A DNA stretch of 64,000 nucleotides from Bacteroidaceae bacterium (lineage in GTDB: Bacteria; Bacteroidota; Bacteroidia; Bacteroidales; Bacteroidaceae): positions 1 through 64,000 of the forward strand of contig JAFTNW010000024.1 in the NCBI GenBank assembly GCA_017451695.1, given 5' to 3'. Positions 1 to 9,002 of the stretch are shown in pieces; the first letter of the stretch is position 1, and every line of letters starts with the position of its first letter. The position numbers and the translations under genes were made by a program. The notes under the pieces are model-generated. The model worked only from the letters and a program-made list of their open reading frames with translations, searched no databases and had not been told where the DNA came from.

Positions 1-95
1 ATACCATAATTGTCTTCGATATGTTTGATGGAATATCCATCTTCAAGCATATGCATGTATTTGAGCAATGCTTGGTGATCGTGTTTCTTACGCAT
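1..95 (-). CDS. N-terminal fragment of a helix-turn-helix transposase-like protein (cut by window edge)
   Basis: An ATG at position 95 on the minus strand opens a frame that runs off the left edge after 31 codons. The visible peptide is basic at the start (MRKKHDHQ) and then reads LLKYMHMLEDGYSIKHIEDNYG, which looks like the first helices of a helix-turn-helix as found in OrfA of IS3-family elements. An inverted repeat lies just upstream. Only 31 residues are visible, so the assignment to an insertion sequence is an inference; a regulator would also fit. Confidence 0.35.
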   Translation of the reverse strand, partial: MRKKHDHQALLKYMHMLEDGYSIKHIEDNYG

Positions 96-101
96 AAAAT
101 A

Positions 102-134
102 AACCCCAAAGTTTTTTGTCCAAACTTTGGGGTT
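102..134 (-). terminator. Hairpin between dedA and the edge ORF
   Basis: Perfect 13-bp inverted repeat (AACCCCAAAGTTT at 102-114 and its complement at 122-134) with a 7-nt loop, followed on the minus strand by TATTTTAT. It lies directly downstream of the DedA gene and 7 bp before the edge ORF. It most likely ends the ATPase-DedA transcript, but it could also be an end of the insertion-sequence-like element. Confidence 0.6.
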
Positions 135-162
135 CACTTCACATGGCTCTGTTTTTTTATTG

Positions 163-801
163 TTACTTCTTCCACCCTTTATAAACAAGGTATGCTACAA
201 TGAACACGCCAAGTGCAATGAAGCAGTAACCAATCTCGTGGCTGTAAACCGTTACCTTTTCAATGAGCTGTTCCTTTGTTTCAATGCCGGGTACCTTTGA
301 CAAGTACCAGCCGAGGCCGGCAAGCACGCCGTTCCATATACCGGCACCAAGCGCGGTAAACAACAGGAAAGTGCCCAGCTTCATGCGGGCAAGGCCGGCG
401 GGGATTGATATGAGCTGGCGCACTGCGGGAATAAGACGGCCTATGAAGGTTGATGCCGCACCGCGTTTCTCAAAATACTCCTCGGCCTTTTTAACAGCGG
501 GCTCGTCTATGAGGCACATGTGGCCGAAACGGCTGTTGGCAAACTTATATACAATGGGGCGGCCGAGCCACAAAGCAAGGAGATAGTTCACAAGAGCACC
601 TATTATGGCACCCACAGTGGCAAAAAAGACAACGAGATAGACATTGAGCCCGCTATCGGGGTCGGCAGCAAGCCATGCAGCCGGTGGTACCACGACCTCG
701 GATGGGAAGGGGATGAACGAGCTCTCTATTGCCATGAGCAGAGTTATTGTCCAATAGTTAAGGTGCTCCAAGCACCACTCTATAAATGCAACTGATTCCA
801 T
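163..801 (-). CDS. DedA family inner-membrane protein
   Basis: A 212-residue polytopic membrane protein of the DedA/SNARE-associated family. Members flip or recycle polyprenyl-phosphate or phospholipid carriers and support membrane homeostasis. Family signatures are visible: an N-terminal IESSFIPFPSEVV segment, GRLIPAVRQLISIPAGLARM in the middle (the conserved GR-P--R--S--AG--M pattern), then two C-terminal membrane helices ending in a KGWKK tail. Length is usual for the family. The ATG at 801 leaves 69 bp to the calcium ATPase upstream, so the two may be co-transcribed. The hairpin at 102-134 follows the stop. Family assignment is secure; substrate is not determined by sequence. Confidence 0.9.
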   Translation of the reverse strand: MESVAFIEWCLEHLNYWTITLLMAIESSFIPFPSEVVVPPAAWLAADPDSGLNVYLVVFFATVGAIIGALVNYLLALWLGRPIVYKFANSRFGHMCLIDEPAVKKAEEYFEKRGAASTFIGRLIPAVRQLISIPAGLARMKLGTFLLFTALGAGIWNGVLAGLGWYLSKVPGIETKEQLIEKVTVYSHEIGYCFIALGVFIVAYLVYKGWKK

Positions 802-870
802 TATGTTTTGTTTTATATTGTATTAACCAATGTGGCGGCTATCATAAGCCATTCTACATTACCATCTGTT

Positions 871-3567
871 TTATATCTTCGCTACCGAACGGCAGAGCAT
901 TGTAACAACGCGCCACAATTCGGGCAGCACAAGCACAAGCGAGGTGCACAGAATAATTTTGCCCCATGTTGCAAACGGCAGGGGTGTAACACCGAACATT
1001 GTACCGCCATAGGTAACTATGAGGTACTGCCCAAGCAATATAACCAATGCCACTATAAGGAACGAAGCGCTCTTGTGAAGCCCGCTGAATGCCGATGTAC
1101 CGGTCATATAAGCCTTGGCATTGAACATGTTCCAAAATTGCAACAGCACAAAGATAGTGAAAAATTCGGACATCTCGACAGCGGTTATCGCACCATCGGC
1201 TTTATAGGCAAGGAGTATAAACATCTGCACCGCCACAAACACCGCAGCATAGGCAAATATGTTCAGTGCCATGTTGCGTGTGATTATGAAATCGCCCTTC
1301 TCGCCACTCTTGCGAGGTTTATCCTTCATCACAGCCCAGCTGGGCGGCAACGATGCAAGTGCAGCGGCGGCAAAGGTATCCATAATGAGGTTTACCCACA
1401 GCATCTGTGTGATTGTGAGGGGCGACGAGGAGCCCACCAATGAGCCAAGCATCACAATGAAGCAGGCTGCCACGTTTATTGTGAGCTGGAAAAGGAGGAA
1501 ACGCTGAATATTCTTATACAACGAGCGGCCCCACATAACGGCGCGTGTGATACTGCCAAAGGAGTTATCTATTATGGTAATGTCGCTGGCCTCCTTTGCC
1601 ACTGATGTGCCATCGCCCATTGAGAGGCCCACCTGTGCAGCCTTCAACGCGGGAGCATCGTTGGTACCATCACCTGTAACAGCCACCACTGCGCCCTGCT
1701 CTTGCAGCAGACGCACAAGGCGTTGTTTGTCCATGGGGCGGGCACGGCACATTATTTTAAGGCTCATTACTCGCTGTGCTGCCTCCGCGTCGCTCAACGC
1801 CTCGAAATCGGGGCCGGTGATAATATCGGCATCGGGTGTGGAGGCGGTGCATATTCCTATCTGTCGGCCTATCTCCGAGGCGGTGCCGCGGGTGTCGCCT
1901 GTAACAATCTTCACATCAATGCCTGCCGACAAGCAGCGTTGCACGGCATCGGGAACGTCGGCACGCACGGGGTCCGATATTGCCACAAATCCCAAGAATG
2001 TGAGATTAACGGCAGGCGACAAACGGCCATCCTCATAGGGTGCATCGGGCACATCGCCATCGAGTACCTGATAGGCAAAGCCAAGCGTGCGCATAGCCTT
2101 GCTTTGGTATTCGAGCAGGCGTGCTTCAATATTTTCGCGGTTGCTCTCAACGGTGCCATATGCACCACCCTGCTCTGCCACTTGGTTGCAGAGCGAGAGC
2201 ACTATTTCGGGGGCACCCTTTACATAGAGTACTTTTTTGCCCAAGAGGGGCGACTGTACCACGGTTACCATATATTTGCGCTCGGTGGAGAATGTGAGGC
2301 GACTCACAACCTCGGCTTCACGCAGAGGGCCGTAGGGAATATTTTGCTTGTCGAGCCACAGCAACAGCGCAGCCTCGGTGGGGTTACCAATGGTTTTCAC
2401 TGTACCATAGGCCTTGTCGAGCGCGGCGGTGGAGTTCACCGCAATACCCTCTTTAACAAGGTTGCTCACCACATCATCGGCAAGAGGGCGGCTGCCGAGT
2501 GCAAAGAAGTTGGCCTCGGCCACCTGCATCTGATTCTGTGTGAGGGTGCCTGTCTTGTCGGTGCAAATTACCGTAGCTGCACCCATTGTTTCACAGGCGT
2601 GCATTTTACGAACAAGGTTATTGGTTTTGAGCATACGGTTCATGCTCAACGCCAGGCTCAGGGTAACACTCATGGGAAGGCCCTCGGGCACAGATACCAC
2701 GATGAGCGTTACTGCTATCATGAAACTGTGCAACAGCCCCGACACGATATCCATGGTAGAGGAAGTAGCGCCCATAAAGACCTTTGCCGACAGCAACAGG
2801 AATATGATGGCCGCCGCAATGTATCCCAGCTTGCTTATGGTACCGGCAAGGCGTTTCAACTGTATCTGCAACGGTGTTTCCACACCGTTGTCTATGAGTG
2901 CACCCTCGTTTACTTTGCCATACTCGGTGGCATCGCCCACAAGCTCCACGCGCATGATACCATAACCATCGACCACCGTGGTGCTGCGCAGCACACGGTT
3001 CGACGGATATGTAGCCTCGCTATCGAAGAGAGCCTCATCGGTTGTTTTGTCGATAACGGGCTCGCCGGTGAGGGTGGATTCGTTCACCTGCATGGAGGTA
3101 CTCTCAATGAGTGTTCCGTCGGCGGGTATTTCGTCGCCGGTATTAAGGATTACTATATCCCCTACCACAACATCCTTGCGCCCCACCTGTTGCACGCGGC
3201 CGTCGCGCTCCACGGTAACAAGCACATCGTCGTTCACCATGTTGAGCAGTTCAAATGCACGCGCTGCCTTAACCTCGAAGATAAAGCCTATGGTGCTTGC
3301 CAGAACAATGGCAAAGAAGATGCCAAGCGGTTCCAAAAAGGCTTGCAAGCCGGCCTGTTCGGGGCCCCAGCAGTGTACAGCCGATATTATCATGGAGAGT
3401 ACCCATGCCACAAGCAGAATTCTTATGATGGGGTCCTCAAATTTCTCAAGAAACTTTTTCCACAAGGATTCTTTCTTGGGCGGAGTGAGTATGTTGCTGC
3501 CATATTTACTCCTGCTCTCCTCTACCTGGGCCGTTGTGAGGCCGGTGTATTTTTTCTGTTCACTCAT
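871..3567 (-). CDS. P-type calcium-transporting ATPase (P2 type, PMCA/SERCA-like)
   Basis: An 898-residue P-type ATPase that couples ATP hydrolysis to cation export, most probably Ca2+. In order: a cation-ATPase N-terminal domain (TAQVEESRSKYGSN), the actuator motif LTGEPVIDK, the M4 metal-site motif VPEGLPMS, the phosphorylation motif ICTDKTGTLTQNQ with its Asp, and the hinge GDGTNDAPALKAAQVG. The C-terminal membrane helices carry NLIMDTFAAAALA, in the position of the Ca-coordinating M6 segment. It is a compact bacterial form without a calmodulin-binding tail. The ATG at 3567 was chosen because the N-terminal domain is complete from there. The first MITE-like repeat begins 12 bp upstream. 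Ca2+ rather than Mn2+ or Na+ specificity is inferred from family resemblance. Confidence 0.9.
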   Translation of the reverse strand: MSEQKKYTGLTTAQVEESRSKYGSNILTPPKKESLWKKFLEKFEDPIIRILLVAWVLSMIISAVHCWGPEQAGLQAFLEPLGIFFAIVLASTIGFIFEVKAARAFELLNMVNDDVLVTVERDGRVQQVGRKDVVVGDIVILNTGDEIPADGTLIESTSMQVNESTLTGEPVIDKTTDEALFDSEATYPSNRVLRSTTVVDGYGIMRVELVGDATEYGKVNEGALIDNGVETPLQIQLKRLAGTISKLGYIAAAIIFLLLSAKVFMGATSSTMDIVSGLLHSFMIAVTLIVVSVPEGLPMSVTLSLALSMNRMLKTNNLVRKMHACETMGAATVICTDKTGTLTQNQMQVAEANFFALGSRPLADDVVSNLVKEGIAVNSTAALDKAYGTVKTIGNPTEAALLLWLDKQNIPYGPLREAEVVSRLTFSTERKYMVTVVQSPLLGKKVLYVKGAPEIVLSLCNQVAEQGGAYGTVESNRENIEARLLEYQSKAMRTLGFAYQVLDGDVPDAPYEDGRLSPAVNLTFLGFVAISDPVRADVPDAVQRCLSAGIDVKIVTGDTRGTASEIGRQIGICTASTPDADIITGPDFEALSDAEAAQRVMSLKIMCRARPMDKQRLVRLLQEQGAVVAVTGDGTNDAPALKAAQVGLSMGDGTSVAKEASDITIIDNSFGSITRAVMWGRSLYKNIQRFLLFQLTINVAACFIVMLGSLVGSSSPLTITQMLWVNLIMDTFAAAALASLPPSWAVMKDKPRKSGEKGDFIITRNMALNIFAYAAVFVAVQMFILLAYKADGAITAVEMSEFFTIFVLLQFWNMFNAKAYMTGTSAFSGLHKSASFLIVALVILLGQYLIVTYGGTMFGVTPLPFATWGKIILCTSLVLVLPELWRVVTMLCRSVAKI

Positions 3568-3578
3568 TTGTATATTTT

Positions 3579-3788
3579 TGTAACAATAACAAAACTCGTT
3601 TTGTCATACTGAACGCAGTGAAGTATCTAAGTGGAATTCTCACATACGTTCGAAATGACAATTTTACATTTAGTGTAATTTGTATATAAGCGCCTATTTT
3701 GTTGTAACAATAACAAAACTCTGTTTTGTCATACTGAACGCAGTGAAGTATCTAAATAGATTTCTCACATACGTTCGAAATGACAATT
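3579..3788. repeat. Two direct copies of a palindrome-ended intergenic repeat
   Basis: The gene-free stretch 3568-3871 holds two near-identical units about 125 bp apart (about 3579-3663 and 3703-3788). Each begins TGTAACAATAACAAAACT and contains a 59-bp core bounded by TGTCATACTGAACG and CGTTCGAAATGACA, which are imperfect inverted repeats of each other (12 of 14 match). Cores lie at 3602-3660 and 3727-3785. Short length, no ORF and terminal inverted repeats suggest a MITE- or REP-like element. A possible partial copy, TGTCATACTGAAC, is at 55069-55081. Confidence 0.7.
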
Positions 3789-3871
3789 CGCTTATAGCCG
3801 TATAAATTCAAGCGCGTAAGTTTACGAAATAAATATTACCATTTTATTACATAACGCTGTTTGTTGCTTTT

Positions 3872-6649
3872 TTATTTGCAACAACCGCAATTACACTCAT
3901 CGCTGTGGGTTTGCACATCGCCAAAAAGGCGGAGTTTGTTATCGCGTGCAGCGGCAAGCGAACGCAGCTGCTGTTGCTCCTTGTCGGCCGCTTGGGTGCG
4001 CAATTGCTCCTGTTCGGCACGCACTGCAGCTACAAAAGCATCACGGTCGGCCTGCTTGCCAAGCAATTTGGACGCCACAATAACATTCTGCGACACATCC
4101 TTTACATGAACCACCACTCCATCGTATGCTGGCGCGATTTTCAAAGCAGTGTGCATGGGGCTGGTGGTGGCACCCGCTATGAGCACGGGAATGGAGAGGC
4201 CGGCAGCCTTCATTTCCTTTACTACGGTAATCATCTCCTCGAGCGAGGGAGTGATAAGACCGCTCAAAATAACCATATCGGCACCGCTCTCTTTTGCTGC
4301 CGATACAATGACATTGGAAGGCACCATTACACCCAGGTCGTTTATATCGTAGCCGTTGCAACCCATAACAACACCGGCGATATTCTTGCCTATGTCGTGC
4401 ACATCGCCTTTAACGGTGGCAATAACCACCTTGCCTGCCGATGCCGCCATTTGGCTTTTATCGGCCTCTATAAGCGGTTGCAGCAGCGCAACAGCCTCCT
4501 TCATGGTGCGTGCTGTCTTTACCACCTGCGGCAAGAACAGCTTGCCAGCGCCAAAAAGCTCGCCCACATGGCTCATACCCGCCATGAGAGGACCGCTTAT
4601 AACCGCTATGGCTGTTTTGTATTTATCTACGGCTTCGGCTATATCATGTGGCAGATAATCGCCAACACCTTTTAGCAAAGCATATTCAAGACGTTCGTCA
4701 ACGGTGCCAGCGCGCCATGCATCGTCGCTGCCATGCGCCGTGCCCACCTCCTTGTCTTTCAGCTGCTGGGCTGTTGCAATGAGGTTCTCCGTTGCATCGG
4801 GGGTGCGGTTGAGGATAAGATCCTCTATTGCCGTGCGCACAGGGGCAGGAATATCGTCGTACTGAACCGATGTGCATGGGTTTACAATACCCATATCCAT
4901 ACCTGCATTTATGGCATGATAGAGGAACACGGCATGCATGGCCTCGCGCACATAATTATTGCCGCGGAACGAGAAGGATAGGTTGCTCACTCCACCGCTT
5001 ATGTGCGCCCCGCACAGATTCTCCTTTATCCACGCACAGGCGCGGATGAAATCGACGCCGTAGGTTGCGTGCTCCTCGATACCTGTTGCCACGGCAAGGA
5101 TATTGGGGTCGAAGATAATGTCATGCGGCTCAAAGCCCACCTTATTGACCAATATATCGAATGCACGGCCGCACACGGCAATCTTGCGCTCGTATATGGT
5201 TGCCTGCCCCTCCTCGTCGAATGCCATTACTACAACGGCTGCACCCAAACGCTTGGCCTCTGTTGCACGCTGCACAAAAAGCGTCTCACCCTCTTTGAGC
5301 GAGAGGGAGTTTACAATGGCACGCCCTTGCAGGCATTTGAGGCCGGCACGTATAACGCTCCAATCGGAAGAATCGACCATTATGGGGAGGCGGGCTATTT
5401 CGGGCTCGCCGGCAAGCAGATTAAGGAAGGTTACCATCTCGGCTTTGCTGTCGAGCAAGCCGTCGTCAAAATTTATATCGAGCACTTGTGCGCCATCTTC
5501 AACCTGCGTGCGGGCTATTTTAAGTGCCTCGGTGTAGTTCTTTTCGTTTATAAGACGCAGGAACTTGCGCGAGCCTGCCACGTTGCAGCGCTCGCCTATG
5601 TTTATGAAGTTCATACTGCGGTTTACCACCAGACGGTCGAGGCCCGAAAGCCACATATCCGCGGGATATGGCACAGGCTTGCGCGGTTGCCTCTCTGCCG
5701 CAAGCACGGCAAGGTATGATATATGTTCGTTGGTGGTGCCGCAACAACCGCCTACGATGTTCACAAGCCCCTCGTCCATGTACTCCTTCATCAGCATTGC
5801 CATCTCATAGGCTGTCTGGTCATAGGCTCCGAACTCGTTGGGGAGGCCGGCATTTGGGTATGCGCTCACATAGCAGGGGGCAATTTCGGCAAGGCGTTTG
5901 ATAAAGGGTTTCATCTGCTCCGCACCAAACGAGCAGTTAAGGCCTATCGACAAGAGATTACGGCTCATGACCGATGCCACAAAAGCCTCGATGGATTGCC
6001 CCGAAAGGATACGGCCGCTACTGTCGGCAACGGTAAAGGAGAGCATGACAGGCACCTCGCGCCCTGCCAATTTCATAGCCTCATCGGCAGCATAGACGGC
6101 AGCCTTGGCATTGAGGGTATCGAAGATTGTTTCGCAAAGCAGGGCATCCACTCCACCCTCCATGAGAGCAAGCATCTGTTCGGTGTATGCCTCTACCAAT
6201 GCGTCGAATGTGAGGTTGCGCAAAGCGGGATTCTCCACATCGGGGCTCATGGAGCATGTGCGGCTTGTGGGGCCCACCGAGCCCACCACATAGCGCGGCT
6301 TAATACCCGAGTAAAGGGTGGCTGCACGGCGTGCAATCTTCGCCGCGGCGATGTTTATTTCGCGACACAAATGGGCGCAACCATACTCGGCTTGCGAGAT
6401 ACGGTTGGCATTAAAGGTGCAGGTTTCAATGATATCGGCACCACCATTCAGATACTTGCCGTGTATCTCCTCGATGACAGCGGGGCGGGTGAGCACAAGA
6501 AGGTCGTTGTTCCCTTTCAACTGAACATTGTGCCCGGCGAAACGCTCGCCGCGGAAATCCTCCTCGGTGAGTGAATATTGCTGTATCATTGTGCCCATTG
6601 CGCCATCGAGCACAAGTATTCTATCTTTTAATGCGTCTTTCAGTTTCAT
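3872..6649 (-). CDS. metH: Cobalamin-dependent methionine synthase without the reactivation domain
   Basis: Transfers the methyl group of 5-methyltetrahydrofolate to homocysteine through methylcobalamin. The 925 residues contain the homocysteine-binding barrel with zinc-ligand cysteines (GLNCSFGAEQMKPF and NIVGGCCGTTNEHI), the pterin-binding barrel (NIGERCNVAGSRKF), the helical cap, and the Rossmann cobalamin domain with the axial-histidine motif DVHDIGKN. The protein stops soon after a short AAARDNKLRL segment, which matches the first residues of the AdoMet-binding activation domain in full-length enzymes of about 1230 residues. That domain is missing, so reactivation of cob(II)alamin must be supplied in trans. 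The C-terminus is Cys-rich (ECNCGCCK). It lies 63 bp downstream of smpB, and no B12 riboswitch fits in that gap. Confidence 0.93.
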   Translation of the reverse strand: MKLKDALKDRILVLDGAMGTMIQQYSLTEEDFRGERFAGHNVQLKGNNDLLVLTRPAVIEEIHGKYLNGGADIIETCTFNANRISQAEYGCAHLCREINIAAAKIARRAATLYSGIKPRYVVGSVGPTSRTCSMSPDVENPALRNLTFDALVEAYTEQMLALMEGGVDALLCETIFDTLNAKAAVYAADEAMKLAGREVPVMLSFTVADSSGRILSGQSIEAFVASVMSRNLLSIGLNCSFGAEQMKPFIKRLAEIAPCYVSAYPNAGLPNEFGAYDQTAYEMAMLMKEYMDEGLVNIVGGCCGTTNEHISYLAVLAAERQPRKPVPYPADMWLSGLDRLVVNRSMNFINIGERCNVAGSRKFLRLINEKNYTEALKIARTQVEDGAQVLDINFDDGLLDSKAEMVTFLNLLAGEPEIARLPIMVDSSDWSVIRAGLKCLQGRAIVNSLSLKEGETLFVQRATEAKRLGAAVVVMAFDEEGQATIYERKIAVCGRAFDILVNKVGFEPHDIIFDPNILAVATGIEEHATYGVDFIRACAWIKENLCGAHISGGVSNLSFSFRGNNYVREAMHAVFLYHAINAGMDMGIVNPCTSVQYDDIPAPVRTAIEDLILNRTPDATENLIATAQQLKDKEVGTAHGSDDAWRAGTVDERLEYALLKGVGDYLPHDIAEAVDKYKTAIAVISGPLMAGMSHVGELFGAGKLFLPQVVKTARTMKEAVALLQPLIEADKSQMAASAGKVVIATVKGDVHDIGKNIAGVVMGCNGYDINDLGVMVPSNVIVSAAKESGADMVILSGLITPSLEEMITVVKEMKAAGLSIPVLIAGATTSPMHTALKIAPAYDGVVVHVKDVSQNVIVASKLLGKQADRDAFVAAVRAEQEQLRTQAADKEQQQLRSLAAARDNKLRLFGDVQTHSDECNCGCCK

Positions 6650-6712
6650 TTAGCTAATGTATGATAAAAAAGTGCGGCGACCATGCTCGTAGCCGTCGCC
6701 CCACCTGAATTG

Positions 6713-7174
6713 TCAATAGATTCTCTTTATTCTGTCCATCTCACGCTTGTCGTCGCGCTCTTTGAGCGTCTCGCGCTTGTCGTATTCGTGCTTACCGCGT
6801 GCAAGACCGATGACAAGCTTTGCCAGCCCTTTTTCATTTATGAACAGGCGGGTGGGCACAATGGTGAATCCCGGGTTCTTTACCGCCTGCTGCAGCTTGC
6901 GCAGTTCCTTGCGTTCAAGGAGCAGCTTGCGATCGCGCCGTGCCGAGTGGTTGTTGTACGAGCCATAAAAATACTCGGCTATGTGCATATTCTTAACCCA
7001 TAGTTCATTGCCGATGAAGATACAGTATGTATCAACAAGGCTCACCTTGGATAGGCGTATGGACTTTATCTCCGTACCCGTGAGCACAAGGCCCGCCGTG
7101 TAGGTATCGGTGATGATATAGTCGAACGTGGCACGTCTGTTCTTTATATTTATATTTGGTACTTTCTTATCCAT
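6713..7174 (-). CDS. smpB: SsrA-binding protein SmpB
   Basis: A 153-residue protein that binds tmRNA and brings it to stalled ribosomes during trans-translation. Typical motifs are the N-terminal [54 protein letters not shown], and the basic C-terminal tail [20 protein letters not shown] that becomes helical in the ribosome. Length is normal. It begins 6 bp after the Yip1-like gene and is followed 63 bp later by metH, so the three probably share a transcript. Confidence 0.96.
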   Translation of the reverse strand: MDKKVPNINIKNRRATFDYIITDTYTAGLVLTGTEIKSIRLSKVSLVDTYCIFIGNELWVKNMHIAEYFYGSYNNHSARRDRKLLLERKELRKLQQAVKNPGFTIVPTRLFINEKGLAKLVIGLARGKHEYDKRETLKERDDKREMDRIKRIY

Positions 7175-7180
7175 AAGAGG

Positions 7181-7753
7181 TTATCCTAAATTTGTTGAGA
7201 GCCCCGACATGATTGTTCCCATGATGAATGGCACCAATATGACAAGTGCCGACACTGCTATTGTAAATGTGAAGCGGCGCTCCTCGGGGATGCGCATGAG
7301 CACTGCGGCACCATCCCACACCACCTTGATGGTGTAGAATTGCAGCAACCACCCTATTATTCTGAAGTTGGGGAAGAGCGCCAGCAGTATCTCCAACAGA
7401 AGAACAACCACCATGGAATAGGCTGCCAGCTGGTCGGTGTGCAGGCGGTCATACTTGGCCTTCATGTATGTTGTCGAAATTTTTGCAACAGAAAAGGCAA
7501 GGATATGATAGGCAAGGAAGAGGGTTGCAAACTGCACACCCATCTTCACCACTGCAAAATAGAAACTTTCGGTACCCCACTCATGGGTAAAGAGAGTGCC
7601 CAACAGAGTGGATAGGCAGCAAATCATTATCAGGGGATAGAGATACTCATTGAACATGGGAGCCCTGCTCTCGCTGTGCGAGATTTGCCTCCAAGCCTTT
7701 GCCGGTTGCGAAACCAGCATCAGCACCATATCGGTGAGTTTCTTGAAATTCAT
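7181..7753 (-). CDS. Yip1-like integral membrane protein
   Basis: A 190-residue protein with about five hydrophobic segments, resembling the Yip1 domain family of Bacteroidetes. Visible features are a short N-terminal amphipathic stretch containing PAKAWRQI, a first membrane helix around residues 38-58 (LIMICCLSTLLGTLF), further helices at about 68-88, 110-130 and 165-185, and no soluble domain. Such proteins are often found next to smpB in this phylum, but no biochemical role is established. It lies 36 bp downstream of a lipoprotein gene and 6 bp upstream of smpB. The fold assignment is moderately sure, the function unknown. Confidence 0.6.
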   Translation of the reverse strand: MNFKKLTDMVLMLVSQPAKAWRQISHSESRAPMFNEYLYPLIMICCLSTLLGTLFTHEWGTESFYFAVVKMGVQFATLFLAYHILAFSVAKISTTYMKAKYDRLHTDQLAAYSMVVVLLLEILLALFPNFRIIGWLLQFYTIKVVWDGAAVLMRIPEERRFTFTIAVSALVILVPFIMGTIMSGLSTNLG

Positions 7754-7789
7754 ATTGCCGTTATCCCTTATGTATAGCCACGGAAGGCA

Positions 7790-8656
7790 TTACTTGCGCT
7801 TGTATAAGCCGTTTGCAAATTTACTATTACGCACCCGGCTGTTTGTAAATGCTCCCTTGGGAACATACATGCCATCTTTGTCTTTGATGCATCCATCGAC
7901 AACAAGCGATATGTTGCTACGCAGTGAGTCTATGGTTACAATCTCCTCTCTCTCGGCAGCTGTGAGCTCGTTGTAAATCATATCCCAATCCATTTTGAAG
8001 GAGAGGATTCTGCCAACCAGACCGGGGAAGTTATCGTACTCGTATGCTTCATTATCTATCCCCCAGCCACGATTCTCGATATTGGCATACAGACGGAAAT
8101 AGAGCGTGCCGTTGCGCAGGCTATCTACCGTCATCTTGGGGCTGCAATTCAACTCCTTATTATATCTAACTGCCACATTTTGTGTCTCGCCATCGGCCCA
8201 TAGGTAATCGTAGAATTCCCACGTCCTCAAAAAATCGGGGGATTCAAAGCCCTTCGTGTAATCGGAAAAGACTATCGCATCGACCGATGTGAAGGCGTCG
8301 TTGTATAGTGTCGCATCGAAACTGCCCTTCGCACTCATGGGCCTGGGTGTATATTTAGCCAAAATCTCTAAAAGAGTTACTTGAGGTTTACTCATTGAAT
8401 AGGCATCGAACTCCGATTTCATTCCCAAATAGGCACGCTCACCGGCGTTCAAGCCCATGGCATCGCTCTTTTTAATTGGATATGCAGTATCGGCATAGAT
8501 GGCATCGCAAAAGAGGAAATTGGGGTTACCACCATCTTTTATACTATATATATTTCTAAAATAAAGCTCACTATAAGATTCCACGCTGCCATTGCATGCC
8601 ATAAAAGCCGCAGCAGGCAAAAGCAAAAGTAACAGATTTGAAAGCAGTTTCCTCAT
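7790..8656 (-). CDS. Putative lipoprotein of unknown function
   Basis: A 288-residue protein with a lipoprotein signal peptide: basic start MRK, a leucine-rich core and lipobox FMAC, so Cys21 would be acylated. The mature part is soluble and beta-rich, with no membrane segment and no catalytic motif that I recognise. It resembles Bacteroidetes envelope lipoproteins only in general style. A TATCTTTG box lies 46 bp upstream of the ATG. It may be the first gene of the transcript that continues through the Yip1-like gene, smpB and metH. Confidence 0.75.
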   Translation of the reverse strand: MRKLLSNLLLLLLPAAAFMACNGSVESYSELYFRNIYSIKDGGNPNFLFCDAIYADTAYPIKKSDAMGLNAGERAYLGMKSEFDAYSMSKPQVTLLEILAKYTPRPMSAKGSFDATLYNDAFTSVDAIVFSDYTKGFESPDFLRTWEFYDYLWADGETQNVAVRYNKELNCSPKMTVDSLRNGTLYFRLYANIENRGWGIDNEAYEYDNFPGLVGRILSFKMDWDMIYNELTAAEREEIVTIDSLRSNISLVVDGCIKDKDGMYVPKGAFTNSRVRNSKFANGLYKRK

Positions 8657-8701
8657 TGTAAAATATACTTAAATATTATTTATATCGTTAATCACAAAAT
8701 G

Positions 8702-8709
8702 CAAAGATA
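8702..8709 (-). promoter_or_regulatory. Minus-strand -7 box for the 7790-8656 lipoprotein gene
   Basis: Read on the minus strand this is TATCTTTG, an exact match to the Bacteroidetes -7 consensus TAnnTTTG. A TTG lies about 22 bp further upstream as a weak -33 element. It sits 46 bp before the ATG at 8656. Confidence 0.5.
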
Positions 8710-8915
8710 AGCACAATTTGTGGAAAAAACGCAAGCATGAACAATTATCGCGCGTTTATTATGTTTTTTTAGCATGTTTTTTAGCATGCAAACAGGCAAG
8801 AAGAAGACCATTATTTACAAGAAAGCAAGAAATCATGTGCACAGACAACGCCCCACCCATTGTGCAAACATCCGCACAATCCTCAATATTTTTTGCAAAC
8901 ATTTTTGCCTGCATG
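8710..8915. other. Gene-free part of the 8657-9002 intergenic region
   Basis: AT-rich spacer between two divergent transcription units. The only structure seen is a short tandem duplication, ATGTTTTTTTAGC followed by ATGTTTTTTAGC, near 8760-8785. No ORF with gene-like composition and no convincing RNA fold was found. Confidence 0.5.
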
Positions 8916-8946
8916 TTTGTATTAAAATATATTTTTCATATCTTCG
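8916..8946 (+). promoter_or_regulatory. Promoter of the NifU-like/GGGtGRT operon
   Basis: TTTG at 8916-8919, a 19-bp spacer, then TATCTTCG at 8939-8946, close to the Bacteroidetes consensus TTTG-N19-TAnnTTTG. It predicts a 5' leader of about 50 nt before the ATG at 9003. Confidence 0.65.
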
Positions 8947-9002
8947 CAAATTGAAAGGATTAGATTTTATTAACCAGTTTCACAATTTAAACATAAAAAA
9001 TT

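Noticed and set aside
1702..3612. A 636-codon plus-strand open frame opposite the calcium ATPase
   Set aside because: The minus strand encodes a complete P-type ATPase with all motifs. The opposite frame is rich in Cys, His and Tyr and has no recognisable domain, as expected for an antisense shadow.
6650..6712. A cobalamin riboswitch upstream of metH
   Set aside because: Only 63 bp separate smpB and metH, and no B12-box-like sequence or large fold is present there or in the leader region of the upstream genes.
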